Assembly (NCBI GenBank): GCA_030686995.1
Contig: CM060696.1
Coordinates: 116,265,949-116,329,948 of the forward strand
DNA length: 64,000 nucleotides
Direction of reading: 5' to 3'
Source: Artemisia argyi
Taxonomy: Eukaryota > Streptophyta > Magnoliopsida > Asterales > Asteraceae
A program made the translations under genes and the position numbers. Positions 20,714 to 32,041 of the stretch are shown here, in pieces (position 1 is the stretch's first letter; every line of letters begins with the position of its first letter). The notes below the pieces were generated by a model that searched no databases, was not told the origin of the DNA, and saw only the letters and a list, made by a program, of their open reading frames with translations.

Positions 20714-22761
20714 CTATGCAGCCTTCTTGTCCTTGAATGATCCAGGAACCTTGCTCAAAACCTTCTCATGTAATACCTCAAAGTGCTTCTTCAACTCAAC
20801 TTCTGCTTTCTCGAGAAGAACATCAGCTTTTTCCTTGTGTTTCTCATACAATACAGGCACCGTGTGCACAAGAACAAAGCCTGTTTATAGTTTGGGAATC
20901 GAAATCCATAATTTAGACATACAAGTGAATATTTACTCAAAGTGATAAAGGGCGGCCCGGTGGTCAAATGGATCATTTTCTAGTACAGATAAGTCAGGGT
21001 AAGTTTTCTGCCAAGAATTTGTGTCCACTTTTTTACATTTTTATAACTAAGTTATGGTTTTTAACGTGTTTGACAACAACCCAAATCAGCTTATTCGTAA
21101 GTAAATGGATCATTAGATTGCCTTCTAGCTTCACAAATTTAAAAAGGATTCTTACATGTGTAGACCAAGGTCAAGAGGGTACAACAGCTTCCTGCAATTG
21201 ATACAATCCACAAACAAGCAATCACCTGAAATATTGGATCATTAGTCAAATATTGGACCCAAGCCAACAACGGGATCACAAAAGTGTAAGCTTATCAGTA
21301 TGATCAAATGAAGGAAGAATATAGAATATAGTACAGCTAGAAATTTCTTCAGATCTTTCCCAGAAGAGATTTCCCTAAGGACCTCCAAACCATTGTTGAT
21401 TTCAATCCTAAGCATAGATGCTAACTGCAGAACAGTATCTTCTTCGAGCGCAACTTGTGGGAATTGTGGACACCTGGCCATATACAACATATACGTCATG
21501 ATAATATATTGTGAACAGTTATTATGAGACGGAGGGTGTGAAAGCATAAGGTTGGTTAAAACATTACTTGTAGAAGAGATTGAGAGTGTTTGACCACAGA
21601 AAATGGATCCCAAGCACTACTATTAGAATGTGGCATAGCAGACTAAGGAAATGATATTCAATCAATTCAAAGAGTGCCCATATTAACGTAGCGAAACCAA
21701 GCATTCCAGCTGTTTTCTTCTTGTTCCTCCATAGAAGTATATCAGCAGCTGCAATAACCAAAATTGAAATATATTATTAAAAGTCAAATCAGCTGAAAAA
21801 CCAAAAACTTAATACCACACTCTCTGAGATTTCGCAAGCTCAAATAGCTAATCAATGTATATACGAACAAAATTAATACACACAAATGCACAACACCCGA
21901 TTCTTATAGATAGTCGAACAACATTGAAAAAATGGTCAATCTATCATATAGAACTAAAAGAGTGACATGTGGGTATGAATTTATATGCAGTCCAAAAAAG
22001 CAATTGAGGTAAGGATCATATAGATTTACCAGATTGGAAACAATTTTGTATAACCCTCATTTCAAATTGCAATAATAAAAGGTAAACCCTTAAGCTTATA
22101 TATTGGCATATATTTCCTTCTTTTTCCAATGTGGGATTATTACCCAACGAAGTTGTAAAATAACTTACATAAGTTCATCCAATCATCCTTATATTAAACT
22201 ATTATGTACCATGTCCATGTCCATTGCTAAATTCAAAAATGTACTTATGAAACATGGAAAGTCGAAAACGGATAACAAGGTCGACAAATGTAGATTGGGA
22301 GTTTTATCCTATCAAATATGTAGGCTCAGTAACTAAATTTTCAACAGCCACAAGATACGTTCGTATTTTGTTTGATAAACAATATTTTCTCGTTTGATAT
22401 ATAAAGCCCATAACCAATTACCTAAATCAACGTTATGCTATAAGATCTCCTATTGTGCACGAAATATAAACATCATACGAATTATTTGCACATGAATAGA
22501 AAACAACGAGTCATAATTTTCATCAAGAGGCATACATTTTCCGCCTCCTAAGAGATCATAAACGGGCTTGTCCTTCCACGATACGTTCTTTATCTTTTTC
22601 GGTGGGACAGGATAATCCTTCTTGGCTTTGGCTTTGCTTTTGCCATCAGAATCTGACGAAGAAGAAGAATCCTCGTTATGAAACGTCTCGATGATCTTCT
22701 CTTTCACTACATCAACATTCGATGATACATGTTCATGACCTCCTGTGGGATTATCAGCCAT
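20714..22761 (-). CDS. Reticulon-like protein B (RTNLB), intact
   Basis: Reticulons are ER membrane proteins that shape tubules by wedging hydrophobic hairpins into the bilayer. Five exons join exactly: 22536-22761, 21568-21748, 21335-21473, 21156-21225 and 20714-20880 (783 nt, 260 aa, a usual plant RTNLB length). The N-terminus is acidic ([16 protein letters not shown]), then [18 protein letters not shown] opens the reticulon homology domain. Two hydrophobic stretches follow ([23 protein letters not shown] and [22 protein letters not shown]), separated by a loop with [12 protein letters not shown] and GKDLKKFL. The C-terminus has TVPVLYEKH, a Lys/Glu-rich tail and [10 protein letters not shown]. 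Every junction keeps the frame, and no stop is seen. A run of about 18 T lies upstream of the ATG in the 5' flank. It is the only complete copy among at least four partial ones in the window. Confidence 0.93.
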
Positions 22762-23114
22762 ATTTGGATCTAGGTGTTTAAGATTTTTTTTTTTTTTTTT
22801 TTCAATAATTTCGGTAAGAATAAGGAATGAAAATGAATATGGTTATTATGCATGGGGAATCCGAAGCCTTCAGGTTCGGAAGGGTAAATTTGGGATATAT
22901 ATTTGTGAACAAAATATTTGCAAAATACTTAACAAACTAACTAAAACAAATATTTGTCTTGTTGAAAGCTATATATCCCTATGTCGAATTTTAGTAGAGT
23001 TGTTTGCTCATTATATTTTCAAGGTGTTAGTGAGTTCATATTGATATTATAGTTTGCTTCATTTAACGCACACTTCTTATTTGAAATGTACCATGTTGTC
23101 AATTAATTTTTTTT

Positions 23115-23440
23115 AACACAATAATGACCGGCTACCTATAGGCGAAAGAATTCTACTTTACTCGGCTGACTATTCATAGGCGAACGAATTAGGCTTTTGA
23201 GAAGGACTAAGCAGCAATCTCAGTGAAACGTGAGAGGCTCATTGCGTACTAGCTTCAATAGTGAGAGCTAAGCTAGGAACGGGGAAAGATGAGCAGAGAG
23301 GGAATTGAAGGACTTTCTAACTGAACTTGACTTACCCATAGAAGGAACAACTTAAAGGGTTCAGGTTCCTGGTTGAATACCTATCCCTGCCTTCTAGCAT
23401 TCATGCCTCGTCTTTCAGATTGATCTATCATTCCATACCA
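23115..23440. other. GC-richer block, possibly organelle-derived
   Basis: About 320 bp stands out from its AT-rich surroundings. It has a repeated ATAGGCGAA word (23140 and 23178) and a mixed composition reminiscent of plant mitochondrial intergenic DNA. No gene could be read in it. Assignment as a mitochondrial insertion is by style only. Confidence 0.3.
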
Positions 23441-24062
23441 GATTTCTGATATATTTATCTTTTTGATCCGGATTTCGTATCTATCTTTCTCATATTTGAC
23501 TTTTTAAGTTCTAGCTTAAGTTAAACGGGTAAAATAACATGTTCAGTCCGATTAGTTATCAATGTATATTTATGTAAACCTTACTTTGCTTCGATGTATG
23601 CACTAAATTATATTACAGTATAAAGTTTTCTCTAACTCTCTCAAAAACAACGTTATAGGTCGTTATGGTACACAAGAATTGTAGAACTGTCCAGCCCGAG
23701 CCAAGTTTGATGATTAACTCTACACCATCTTATTCCCAAAAAATTCATATAATAGGGAAAATTAAGTGCTACAAGGATGAGCATAAGAATAATACCCGAG
23801 TGATTGAATTGCTCGTTTAAGGCATAACCACGACATAACTAATATTACATTTACCATCATTGTTAGAAAGAGGTATGCAATGTCCACTAAAATTTACAAA
23901 GAAGGTTTTACATAACGATGTGACAAGATCACTTGTCCAAACAAAATAATTATAAGAAAAAAGAAACAATCTATTTGATTGGACAAACACATCATTCTGT
24001 GAAACTACTTTTATAGATTTTCTGTTAACATATCATTTCCCTTGTTAAAACACAACTACGAT

Positions 24063-24540
24063 GCTACGCTGCACCACTATCTAGCCAATGGATACCATGA
24101 TCAAATGAATGACTCACGATAAAATATTGTAAATATAAAACGACAATAGTGTGGTATTAATTAAGCAACTTGATGCGGGCCCAAGCGTTAAGGAACGAGC
24201 CATTTTGTTTTTGGAGGTCAAAGATCGTGTGAGAAAAAAAGTTTCATTAAAAGTAGCATAACTTAATCTACGTGGCTCCGTTTCAGGCCCATGGCTAGTC
24301 GATTCGAAGCTTTCGGACCTCGAAACACTTTATTTTATGAGTTAGTCGCACTTTTATGTTTTTTCTAAGTTTACTGGACTTTTGTTTATGTGTTATTTTT
24401 CGGCCCGTTTGTCTTTTAGAGAACATAGCTCCTCTGTAGTCCTGAATAATCAGTTCTAAGAAATACAAAAAGTCTATTTTTGGCAGTTTGTTAAGAAGTA
24501 TCCCCATAATCGGGTATGCTAACAATGTAAATTAGGTGTT
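24063..24540. repeat. Direct repeat, left copy
   Basis: Matches 25254-25800 with indels. It contains GCACCACTATCTAGCCAATG, GCGGGCCCAAGCGTTAAGGA and, further on, TTATGAGTTAGTCGCAC and TTCGGCCCGTTTGTC. It may be what is left of an LTR pair, but the TG/CA ends and target duplications are not clear. Confidence 0.6.
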
Positions 24541-24850
24541 GTACATATTTGTTAAAGAAAGTATTGAGGTAGTTTCTGGTCTACATTTTCGGACCATGTT
24601 AGCGGTGGACGGTGGTAGACTTTTCATGTTTCAAAAGATATTTTTAATTTAGCAATATAAAGATATATGAGAGGTTTGTTTCTTGATAATTTGTACGAGT
24701 TTTGGAGTATATTATTTAGAAATAAGATATGACATCTTTGCAAAATGAGGATGATCGGATGAACTTAAATGGATTATTTTGTTAAAATTTGGTTGGGTGA
24801 AAACTTTATCCCACATTGGAAATAGTATAATGAAAAAAATGTCAACATAT
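24530..24850. repeat. Reticulon intron-1-derived repeat, inverted copy
   Basis: Reverse complement of the repeat at 2190-2582. Landmarks on the plus strand are GGTGGTAGACTTTTCATGTT, GAGGTTTGTTTCTTGATAAT and CTTTATCCCACATTGGAAAT. It is the only inverted copy and sits between the two direct repeats. Confidence 0.75.
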
Positions 24851-25253
24851 AAACTTAATGAGTTACATTTTATATTAATCAATCAATAAAACTTGATACA
24901 ACTCAATTGATAACATAACTAATATGAGGTTATATTGATTTGGTTTTCTGATCAAGTCAACTCCATTAATAGCGATAACTCAAGTTAACATCATTTTTCC
25001 TGGCACGTCAATGACACATCATTTTAACACCAAATAAAAATAACATCAAAAAATACCCTGTAATCATAACATCATCTTTTTTTTAAATTACAATTTACAA
25101 AATCAACCCTCAACAATTTCAATCATTAAATAAACCCTTCACTAATATTTCATTCAACAAATTAATATACAAATAACATTTTTATTAAACAGACTTTGCA
25201 CCACAGACTTCGTTGGCTTACGAAACTTTTGGATCCCGAAACACTTTATTTTA

Positions 25254-25800
25254 TGCCACACTGCACCACTATCTAGCCAATGGATACCATGATCAAATGA
25301 ACGACTCTAGATAAAATATTGTAAATGTAAAACGACACTAGTGTGGTATTAATTAAGCAACCTAATGCGGGCCCAAGTGTTAAGGAACGAGCCATTTTGT
25401 TTTTGGAGGTCAAAGATCGTGTGAGAAAAAAAGTTTCACTAAAAGTAGCATAACTTGGGCTAAGGGGATCCGTTTTAGGCCCATGACTAGCCCATTCAAG
25501 CTTGGAACGAGGAGAACGTTGTGATAAACAGATTTTGCACCATAGACTTCGTCGGTTTACGGAACTTTCGTACCCTGAAACACTTTATTTTATGAGTTAG
25601 TCGCACGTTTATGTTTTTTCTAAGTTTACTGGACTTTTGTTTATGTGTTATTATTCGGCCCGTTCGTCTTTTAGGGACCATTTCGATTTTGTATATCTAT
25701 TTAATAGCTCCTCTGTAATCTTGAATAATCAGTTTCAAGAAATACAAAAAGTCTATTTTTGGCAATTTGTTAAGAAGTATCCCTATAATCGGGTATTCGA
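25254..25800. repeat. Direct repeat, right copy
   Basis: Second copy of 24063-24540. The block 25528-25592 is also repeated at 25190-25255. It ends in the shared phrase AAGAAGTATCCCTATAATCG. Confidence 0.6.
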
Positions 25801-27115
25801 TTGAATCAACGATTATTGGAAGAATTATTCCTGGTATTCGTGTGAATCAACAAGTTCGATTTGTGTTTGTCTCGTTCTAGTACTACATCACAACCAAATC
25901 TTAATTACCAGTCGAGTAATCACTCACTGGCCTAATAAGGCTTGTATTCTAAACATGGATAGGCACATCGTTGGGGGACCGAGACAAATTCCTTATTTTG
26001 TTGTATTGCAACATCGGTTAGCAACAGACCAACAATGATAGATCATAGAGCTAGTATATTTAGAGTTAGCGACAAATTAGACCAAGTATATTAAGAGAGA
26101 AAATTCGTCAAAATTATAAAGATTATAATCTAGCTTTCACTAATTTGTTAGAATCGATTAGAATATGCATACATATATACCAAAAGTATCATACGAAGGG
26201 ATAGAGAAAAGCAAAAGTAAAATAATCAAGATAGGACATGACGAAAAGAAAATGTGTTGATACCGTAACCCTTGTGTTAGAGGCCGGTTGTAACTTGCAC
26301 CAGTTTATTGGATATAAGTGAGTCACATCACATTTGCTAAATTAAGAATGACTATGAAACGAGTTAAAAGGAAATTAAAGAAATATTAAATATTTATAAC
26401 TTCATAGAATATTTTAGCATGTTAAACTTAATTAAGTACAATAGCATTTCTCTTGCAACATAAACACTTCTTTCAACGTACTCTCGTACATTTATTTTGT
26501 AATTTCTATTGGTTTGCCTCTAGCTCCTTTCTTACTTAAGCGATTAACATCATCTAGTTGGTCCATAACTCAATATGATATCTTCAATTCGTTGCTCTCG
26601 ATGATCCAGTGCCTTATGTCACTATACATCGTCGTAAGTAACCTTGGTACGCGTTTATCAACTTTTTACATTAATCTACATTCAACCAGTCCCTAGCTAA
26701 TAAATAAAAGAACAAAGTTCTAGTCTTGTAGTAGGAGAATATAAGTAATACTAAAATAATATAGCAACATGCAAGTTGATCACATATATAATTAAGTCAC
26801 GGACGGTATAGGAAGCCACTTGATCGAAAACCGTATACAAACATATACATATATGCATGCATACTACACTTACACACACATATATATACATACCGTGATT
26901 GTAAACTTACAAAGATACAAACTTCATGCATGTGGTCAGTGGTGGCTTTTTTTTTTTTTTTTTTTTTTCATGAAAGATCAAGCATGTAACGTTGAAACTC
27001 AAACGTAAAGGATACAAACGTGTAACCCGAAACTAATAATATATAAAAAAATCGGAAGAATATCGGTGTTATGGTTTCGTGTGAATTTTACAGTTTGTTA
27101 AGTTATGTATCTAGT

Positions 27116-27160
<45 letters not shown>

Positions 27161-27299
27161 GTGACGGTTATAATAAAGTGATGATCATATTTTTAATAGA
27201 ATTGGTTTTGCTATAGCTAGATGAGTGGAGGCTAAATTAGTATCTTGGCTCTCTATTAATTTCTTGTAATTCTTATGATTTTCTAATGAAGTGATGTTT

Positions 27300-27338
<39 letters not shown>

Positions 27339-28605
27339 CTAACTTAAAAGAGTCATGTACATCACTAATACTGAATTTGCAAGGAGGGCAACAATTGATA
27401 TATAATCACATAATAGAAAGTTGATGGTATGTATAAAATAAATATACCAAGTTGATTTAAGTTAATTAGTGTTAGTTGTTTTTTTTTTTTTTGTCCATGC
27501 AACGTTTCTAATATTCTCTTGAGAATCGTCAATAATTCTCATTCTCTCACCAGCCAGCTAGCAAACCATGAGTCAAAAATGAAAATTTGTAACACTTTTA
27601 ATTTATTATTATAGGAATATTATAAAGAAAACACATCCATCTGGTTGGATAAATTCTTTGGTATATGTTAGGTCTATAACTGAAATTACTAACCAGACTT
27701 TGGGTCCAAAAATCTTGATTTTTGTTTGTACCTCATAGTTCCTTCCTTCGAACGATAGAAAACAGTTAATAAAAAGACATTGTAACGTTACTACACATAC
27801 AAATATGACTGTATATTTGATAATTGATAAAGTGAAATAGAAAAGAGGTGAAGATAAAGGGTTGTATTTTAGCCAAAATTGCCTGCAAAATGTGTTTGGA
27901 AATGGTACAAAGGCAAGAATTATTTTTTATTGACGTTCACGGATTCTTCTTTGGATTAAGACCCATGTGAACATTTTTTGTCCATAGAGCCCTGAATGAT
28001 CACTTATTTTGTCATGTCACGGGTTATTTTTAAAGTAAATAACATTCCTCTTGGTTAAACAATATATTCATTATGGATCTAATAATATTCCGTATTAAAT
28101 TGTTACAAAGCTTAAGTACATTTATAGTTGGCTTTATCATTATTCGTCTCTCTTAAATGATCATGTTAAAGTTGTTCTGTTTAAGTAAAAAATGATCGAG
28201 AGATAACTCTAGCCCAAACCAATCTAACTACTACAGTAGTTTTTTACTATGTTCACGTACCAAGTACATTGGCTGTATGTTTGTAGTAATCACTTCTGAA
28301 TGCATGGTATGTGCTTGTAATTAAGTGTGTCAAATTACATTCAAGATTTAAGCTAAGTTTATGAATAATTTTAACTCCCAATTTTATAATCAATCTTGTT
28401 AGAAATACGAAAGTGAGTAGTTATAGGTACAATAACCAACACATTCTATTGTGAAAAATGTGTTCCCAAAACTTTTTATTTCAAAATCCCCATAATTCCA
28501 ATGTCATTATACCCCAAACCAATGGAACCATTTCTTAACAAATCATCTCACATTCTTCTTCTCTAATATTTCTCTCCATTAGTACACATACTCACCAAAA
28601 CCTCA
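25801..28605. other. Intergenic region upstream of the ABCG gene
   Basis: No gene recognised. It holds two ATA/TAA trinucleotide microsatellites (27117-27160 and 27300-27338) and T runs near 26948 and 27479. The last few hundred bases before 28606 presumably include the ABCG promoter; I see no TATA box that I would defend. Confidence 0.5.
27117..27160. repeat. (TAA)n microsatellite
   Basis: About 14 perfect trinucleotide units. A second array of the same motif follows at 27300-27338. Confidence 0.9.
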
Positions 28606-30384
28606 ATGGAAGAACCACCACAAGCACCACATTCACAACCAATCAAAACCTACACATTACAAGCAAATTCAGTATCATACACCAAATCTACCACCACAAT
28701 TCCACAATTTTACCTTTTGAAATCATGCACCACCACAAAAACACCAATTTCCATCCTCCAAAACATAACCATAACCGCATACCCGTCCCAAATCCTCGCG
28801 ATAGTTGGCCCTAGCGGCGCAGGAAAATCGACCCTCCTCGACATTTTGGCCGCTAGGACATCCCCTACAACCGGCACACTCCTCCTAAACTCCTCACCAC
28901 TCACCGCTTCATCATATCGAAAACTATCCGCATACGTCCCTCAACACGACACATCCTTACCCGTATTAACCGTGTACGAAACATTTGCCTTTGCAGCTAG
29001 CTTACTCCAGCCAAAAACCATCCAAATTTCCCATGTGGTCACTTCTTTATTAACTGAACTCGGGCTAATGCATTTAGCCCACACACGCCTAGGCCACAAC
29101 CTGTCTGGTGGTGAGCGTAGGCGTGTGTCTATAGGCCTAAGCCTACTCCACGATCCCGGTGTTTTACTTCTAGACGAACCCACGTCCGGGTTAGATAGTA
29201 GTTCAGCCTATAATGTCATGCAAACCCTAAAATCAATAGCCATAACTCGCGGACGGACCGTTATCTTATCGATTCACCAACCGAGCTTCAAAATACTTTC
29301 GACTATAGACCGAATTCTTCTACTATCGAAAGGAAGTGTTCTGCATCATGGAACTTTAGTTTCGCTCCACGAATACATACTTTCGAGTGGTTTTACAGTA
29401 CCTCCACAGCTTAATTCTCTCGAATACGCCATGGAGATACTGAACCAACTCCAAACAGCGAAAGAAATTACACCATCACCAGTAGATGAAGTTACACCTA
29501 TTCTTCAAGCCAAAAATGATGCCATTCGATATCGAAGCACGAGAGTGCAAGAAATCGTTGCTTTATATAGTAGGTTTTGGAAAATCATCTACCGAACAAA
29601 GCAACTACTTTTGGCTAATACTTTGCAAGCATTAGTCGTGGGAATCGTACTAGGAACGATTTATATTAATATCGGATACGATAAAACTAGTATCGAGAAG
29701 AGATTTGGCCTATTTGCTTTCACTTTAACGTTTCTTTTATCATCCACAACTGAAACACTTCCCATTTTCATTAACGAGAGGCCGATTTTGCTTAGGGAAA
29801 CCTCGAGTGGCGTTTATCGCTTATCATCGTATTTGATCGCGAATACGCTTGTTTTCTTTCCGTATTTGCTTGTTATCGCTTTGATTTACTCGTTTTCGGT
29901 TTATTTCCTAGTGGGGTTGTGTCAAACATGGCAAGCTTTTGGTTACTTCGTATTAGTGATATGGGTGATCGTACTAATGGCAAATTCGTTCATTTTGTTC
30001 TTGAGTTCGGTTGCACCAAATTATATAACGGGGACATCTTTAGTGACTATACTTCTAGCCGGTTTCTTCCTATTTTCGGGCTACTTTATATCGAAAGATA
30101 GCATGCCTAAATATTGGGTGTTCATGCATTATTTTTCGATGTACAAGTATGCTCTCGACGCGCTGTTGATTAACGAGTACTCGTGTTTGATGAGCAAGTG
30201 TTTGATATGGTACGATGAGAAGAACCGAACGTGCATGGTGACGGGAGGTGATGTGTTGCAAAAAAGAGGGCTTCATGAGAATCAAAGATGGGTTAATATT
30301 TATGTTTTGATTGGGTTCTTTGTGTTTTATCGTGTGCTTTGTTTGGTGTTCTTGATTCGAAGGGTTTCAAGATCAAAAAAGTAA
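28606..30384 (+). CDS. ABC transporter G family half-transporter (ABCG8/ABCG4-like)
   Basis: A 592-residue, single-exon half-size ABCG protein with the usual reverse order, nucleotide-binding domain then membrane domain. It must dimerise to pump a substrate across a membrane. The NBD has Walker A GPSGAGKST (residues 68-76), Q-loop VPQHD (111-115), signature LSGGE (166-170), Walker B LLLDEPTSGLD (187-197) and switch His in SIHQPS (222-227). About six hydrophobic segments follow from residue 330 on, in the ABC2-type membrane domain, including the ERPILLRETSSGVYRLSSY region. The Cys-rich loop before the last helix is typical. The lack of introns fits the Arabidopsis ABCG4/8/23/55 group, with ABCG8 as my best guess because of the nearby F-box gene. 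The substrate cannot be deduced from sequence. Confidence 0.93.
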   Translation: MEEPPQAPHSQPIKTYTLQANSVSYTKSTTTIPQFYLLKSCTTTKTPISILQNITITAYPSQILAIVGPSGAGKSTLLDILAARTSPTTGTLLLNSSPLTASSYRKLSAYVPQHDTSLPVLTVYETFAFAASLLQPKTIQISHVVTSLLTELGLMHLAHTRLGHNLSGGERRRVSIGLSLLHDPGVLLLDEPTSGLDSSSAYNVMQTLKSIAITRGRTVILSIHQPSFKILSTIDRILLLSKGSVLHHGTLVSLHEYILSSGFTVPPQLNSLEYAMEILNQLQTAKEITPSPVDEVTPILQAKNDAIRYRSTRVQEIVALYSRFWKIIYRTKQLLLANTLQALVVGIVLGTIYINIGYDKTSIEKRFGLFAFTLTFLLSSTTETLPIFINERPILLRETSSGVYRLSSYLIANTLVFFPYLLVIALIYSFSVYFLVGLCQTWQAFGYFVLVIWVIVLMANSFILFLSSVAPNYITGTSLVTILLAGFFLFSGYFISKDSMPKYWVFMHYFSMYKYALDALLINEYSCLMSKCLIWYDEKNRTCMVTGGDVLQKRGLHENQRWVNIYVLIGFFVFYRVLCLVFLIRRVSRSKK

Positions 30385-31854
30385 GTTGTTCACTCTTTTT
30401 TATCCAGATCATAACGATTTGTAAAATGATTGATTACTTATAAATGCAACATGTTGTCATGATTCTTATGTCAACTTATGTCAAAATGATTATTATTTAG
30501 TTGATATCTGTGTTTGTAAATTAACTTGCATGAGAAATAAGTGAAATCTATACAAATTTTTATTAGAACGGCAGTAATGGTGACCAAATGATCCTGTCAT
30601 CTCAATATTATTTTAGCTTTTTTCTCTAAAATCAAATGCATGATCAAATACTATAATAAAACGATAGCGGTCACCACAAAAACATACCCTCACAAAAACA
30701 ATATAGAAACACACGCCACACACTCACACACAATCAAATGAAATCCATTCGGTCGAGTATGCGATCACAATCATGCAAACAAAAAAGCCGACCGACCGAA
30801 CCAAGCGACCCCATGTAATGGGGGACGCGTCCCACCTTGAGTGACCGACCGAACACTTGACCCTCCATGACGAGTAGCCTTACGGTTATGAACATTTTCT
30901 GAAAAATGATTCGAATGCTTGAAAGTGATGCATGCTAACACACAAATTTAAGCATAAAATTAGCACATCTTTAATTCCATCAATCATTTTTCATATTTTC
31001 CATCATATTTCTAAAATTTTATTTTTATGTACGAAATTCAGTGCACACCTTGTACCGGCCCTTTAATTGGCTTTATGTGAAATGCAACTATCAATTATTC
31101 CCATTGGTCCTGTCGATGATATATCATTCAAGTATATTTCTTTTTCTCATTAAAGAGAGTATTTGTTTAAATACGACTGAAATCCAACATGATAAAATTA
31201 ATCAAAAGTAGAAAACCATGATGACAGTTTATTTGTTGTTTGTATTCATTTGTTAGTTTATACTTTATACTGCACTTATTTTATTTGTAGGCAACTCTTT
31301 ATTAAAACAAACCTATTAGAAAATGGCATTGGTTTCAAAGGAGTTTGTGTAATTTATTCGACCCCACAAATTGGAAGTGGATTTGATTGGGGTGAACACC
31401 AAATTATGACGTGGCAAGAGCATAGTATCACATGCATGTCACGGGTCTTAAACAACTTGATTGTGTAGACTGTAGAGTTACAAGGGCGTCAGCCTATGGT
31501 TTTAGTTAAAGGTGGCAAAAAAGATAGGTCGGGTAAGGTCGTGTTTGGATCACGGGTTTAGATGAATTTAAGTTTATATGAGTTTGGGTTTAAATAGATC
31601 TTTTAAAAACGTAGGTCTAAATGGGTTTGGGTTAGCCTATATTTCAATTATATAATTGCAATTTCTATCAAATAACTAATTAGACTTATTTATTATTAAA
31701 AGAGACTTAACTAGACCCATCTCATGCTAGATTTTACTCAACTAAATATATGTTTAATTAATGGGTCTCAAATTGACATCTCTTGTTTCAATCTTGTTCA
31801 AGAATTTTTTTACTTACTTGAAATGCTGTGGTTGTTATAGATTATTACACCTTA
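30385..31854. other. Intergenic, 3' of ABCG gene
   Basis: No gene seen. The first few hundred bases would hold the ABCG 3' UTR. At 30785-30860 there are repeats of the word GACCGACCGAAC, a short GC-rich island of unknown origin. Confidence 0.4.
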
Positions 31855-32041
31855 CAGGGGCGGAGATAGGGGAGGGGCACAAGGGGCATGTGCCCCTCCT
31901 GCGAAAAAAATTGTAGTGTAAAATTTCGAAAATATCGGGCTTTTTTTGTAATTTGCCCCCCTTAAGAACCAATTTGTAGTATAGTTTCTAAAAATTATCA
32001 AAGTGTGCCCCCTCGAACAAAAATTCCTGGCTCCGCCCCTG
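31855..32041. mobile_element. hAT-type MITE (187 bp)
   Basis: Terminal inverted repeats CAGGGGCGGAG and CTCCGCCCCTG bound a non-coding element. It is flanked by a perfect 8-bp duplication ACACCTTA (31847-31854 and 32042-32049). An 8-bp duplication and CAGGG ends are the signature of the hAT superfamily. Confidence 0.88.
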
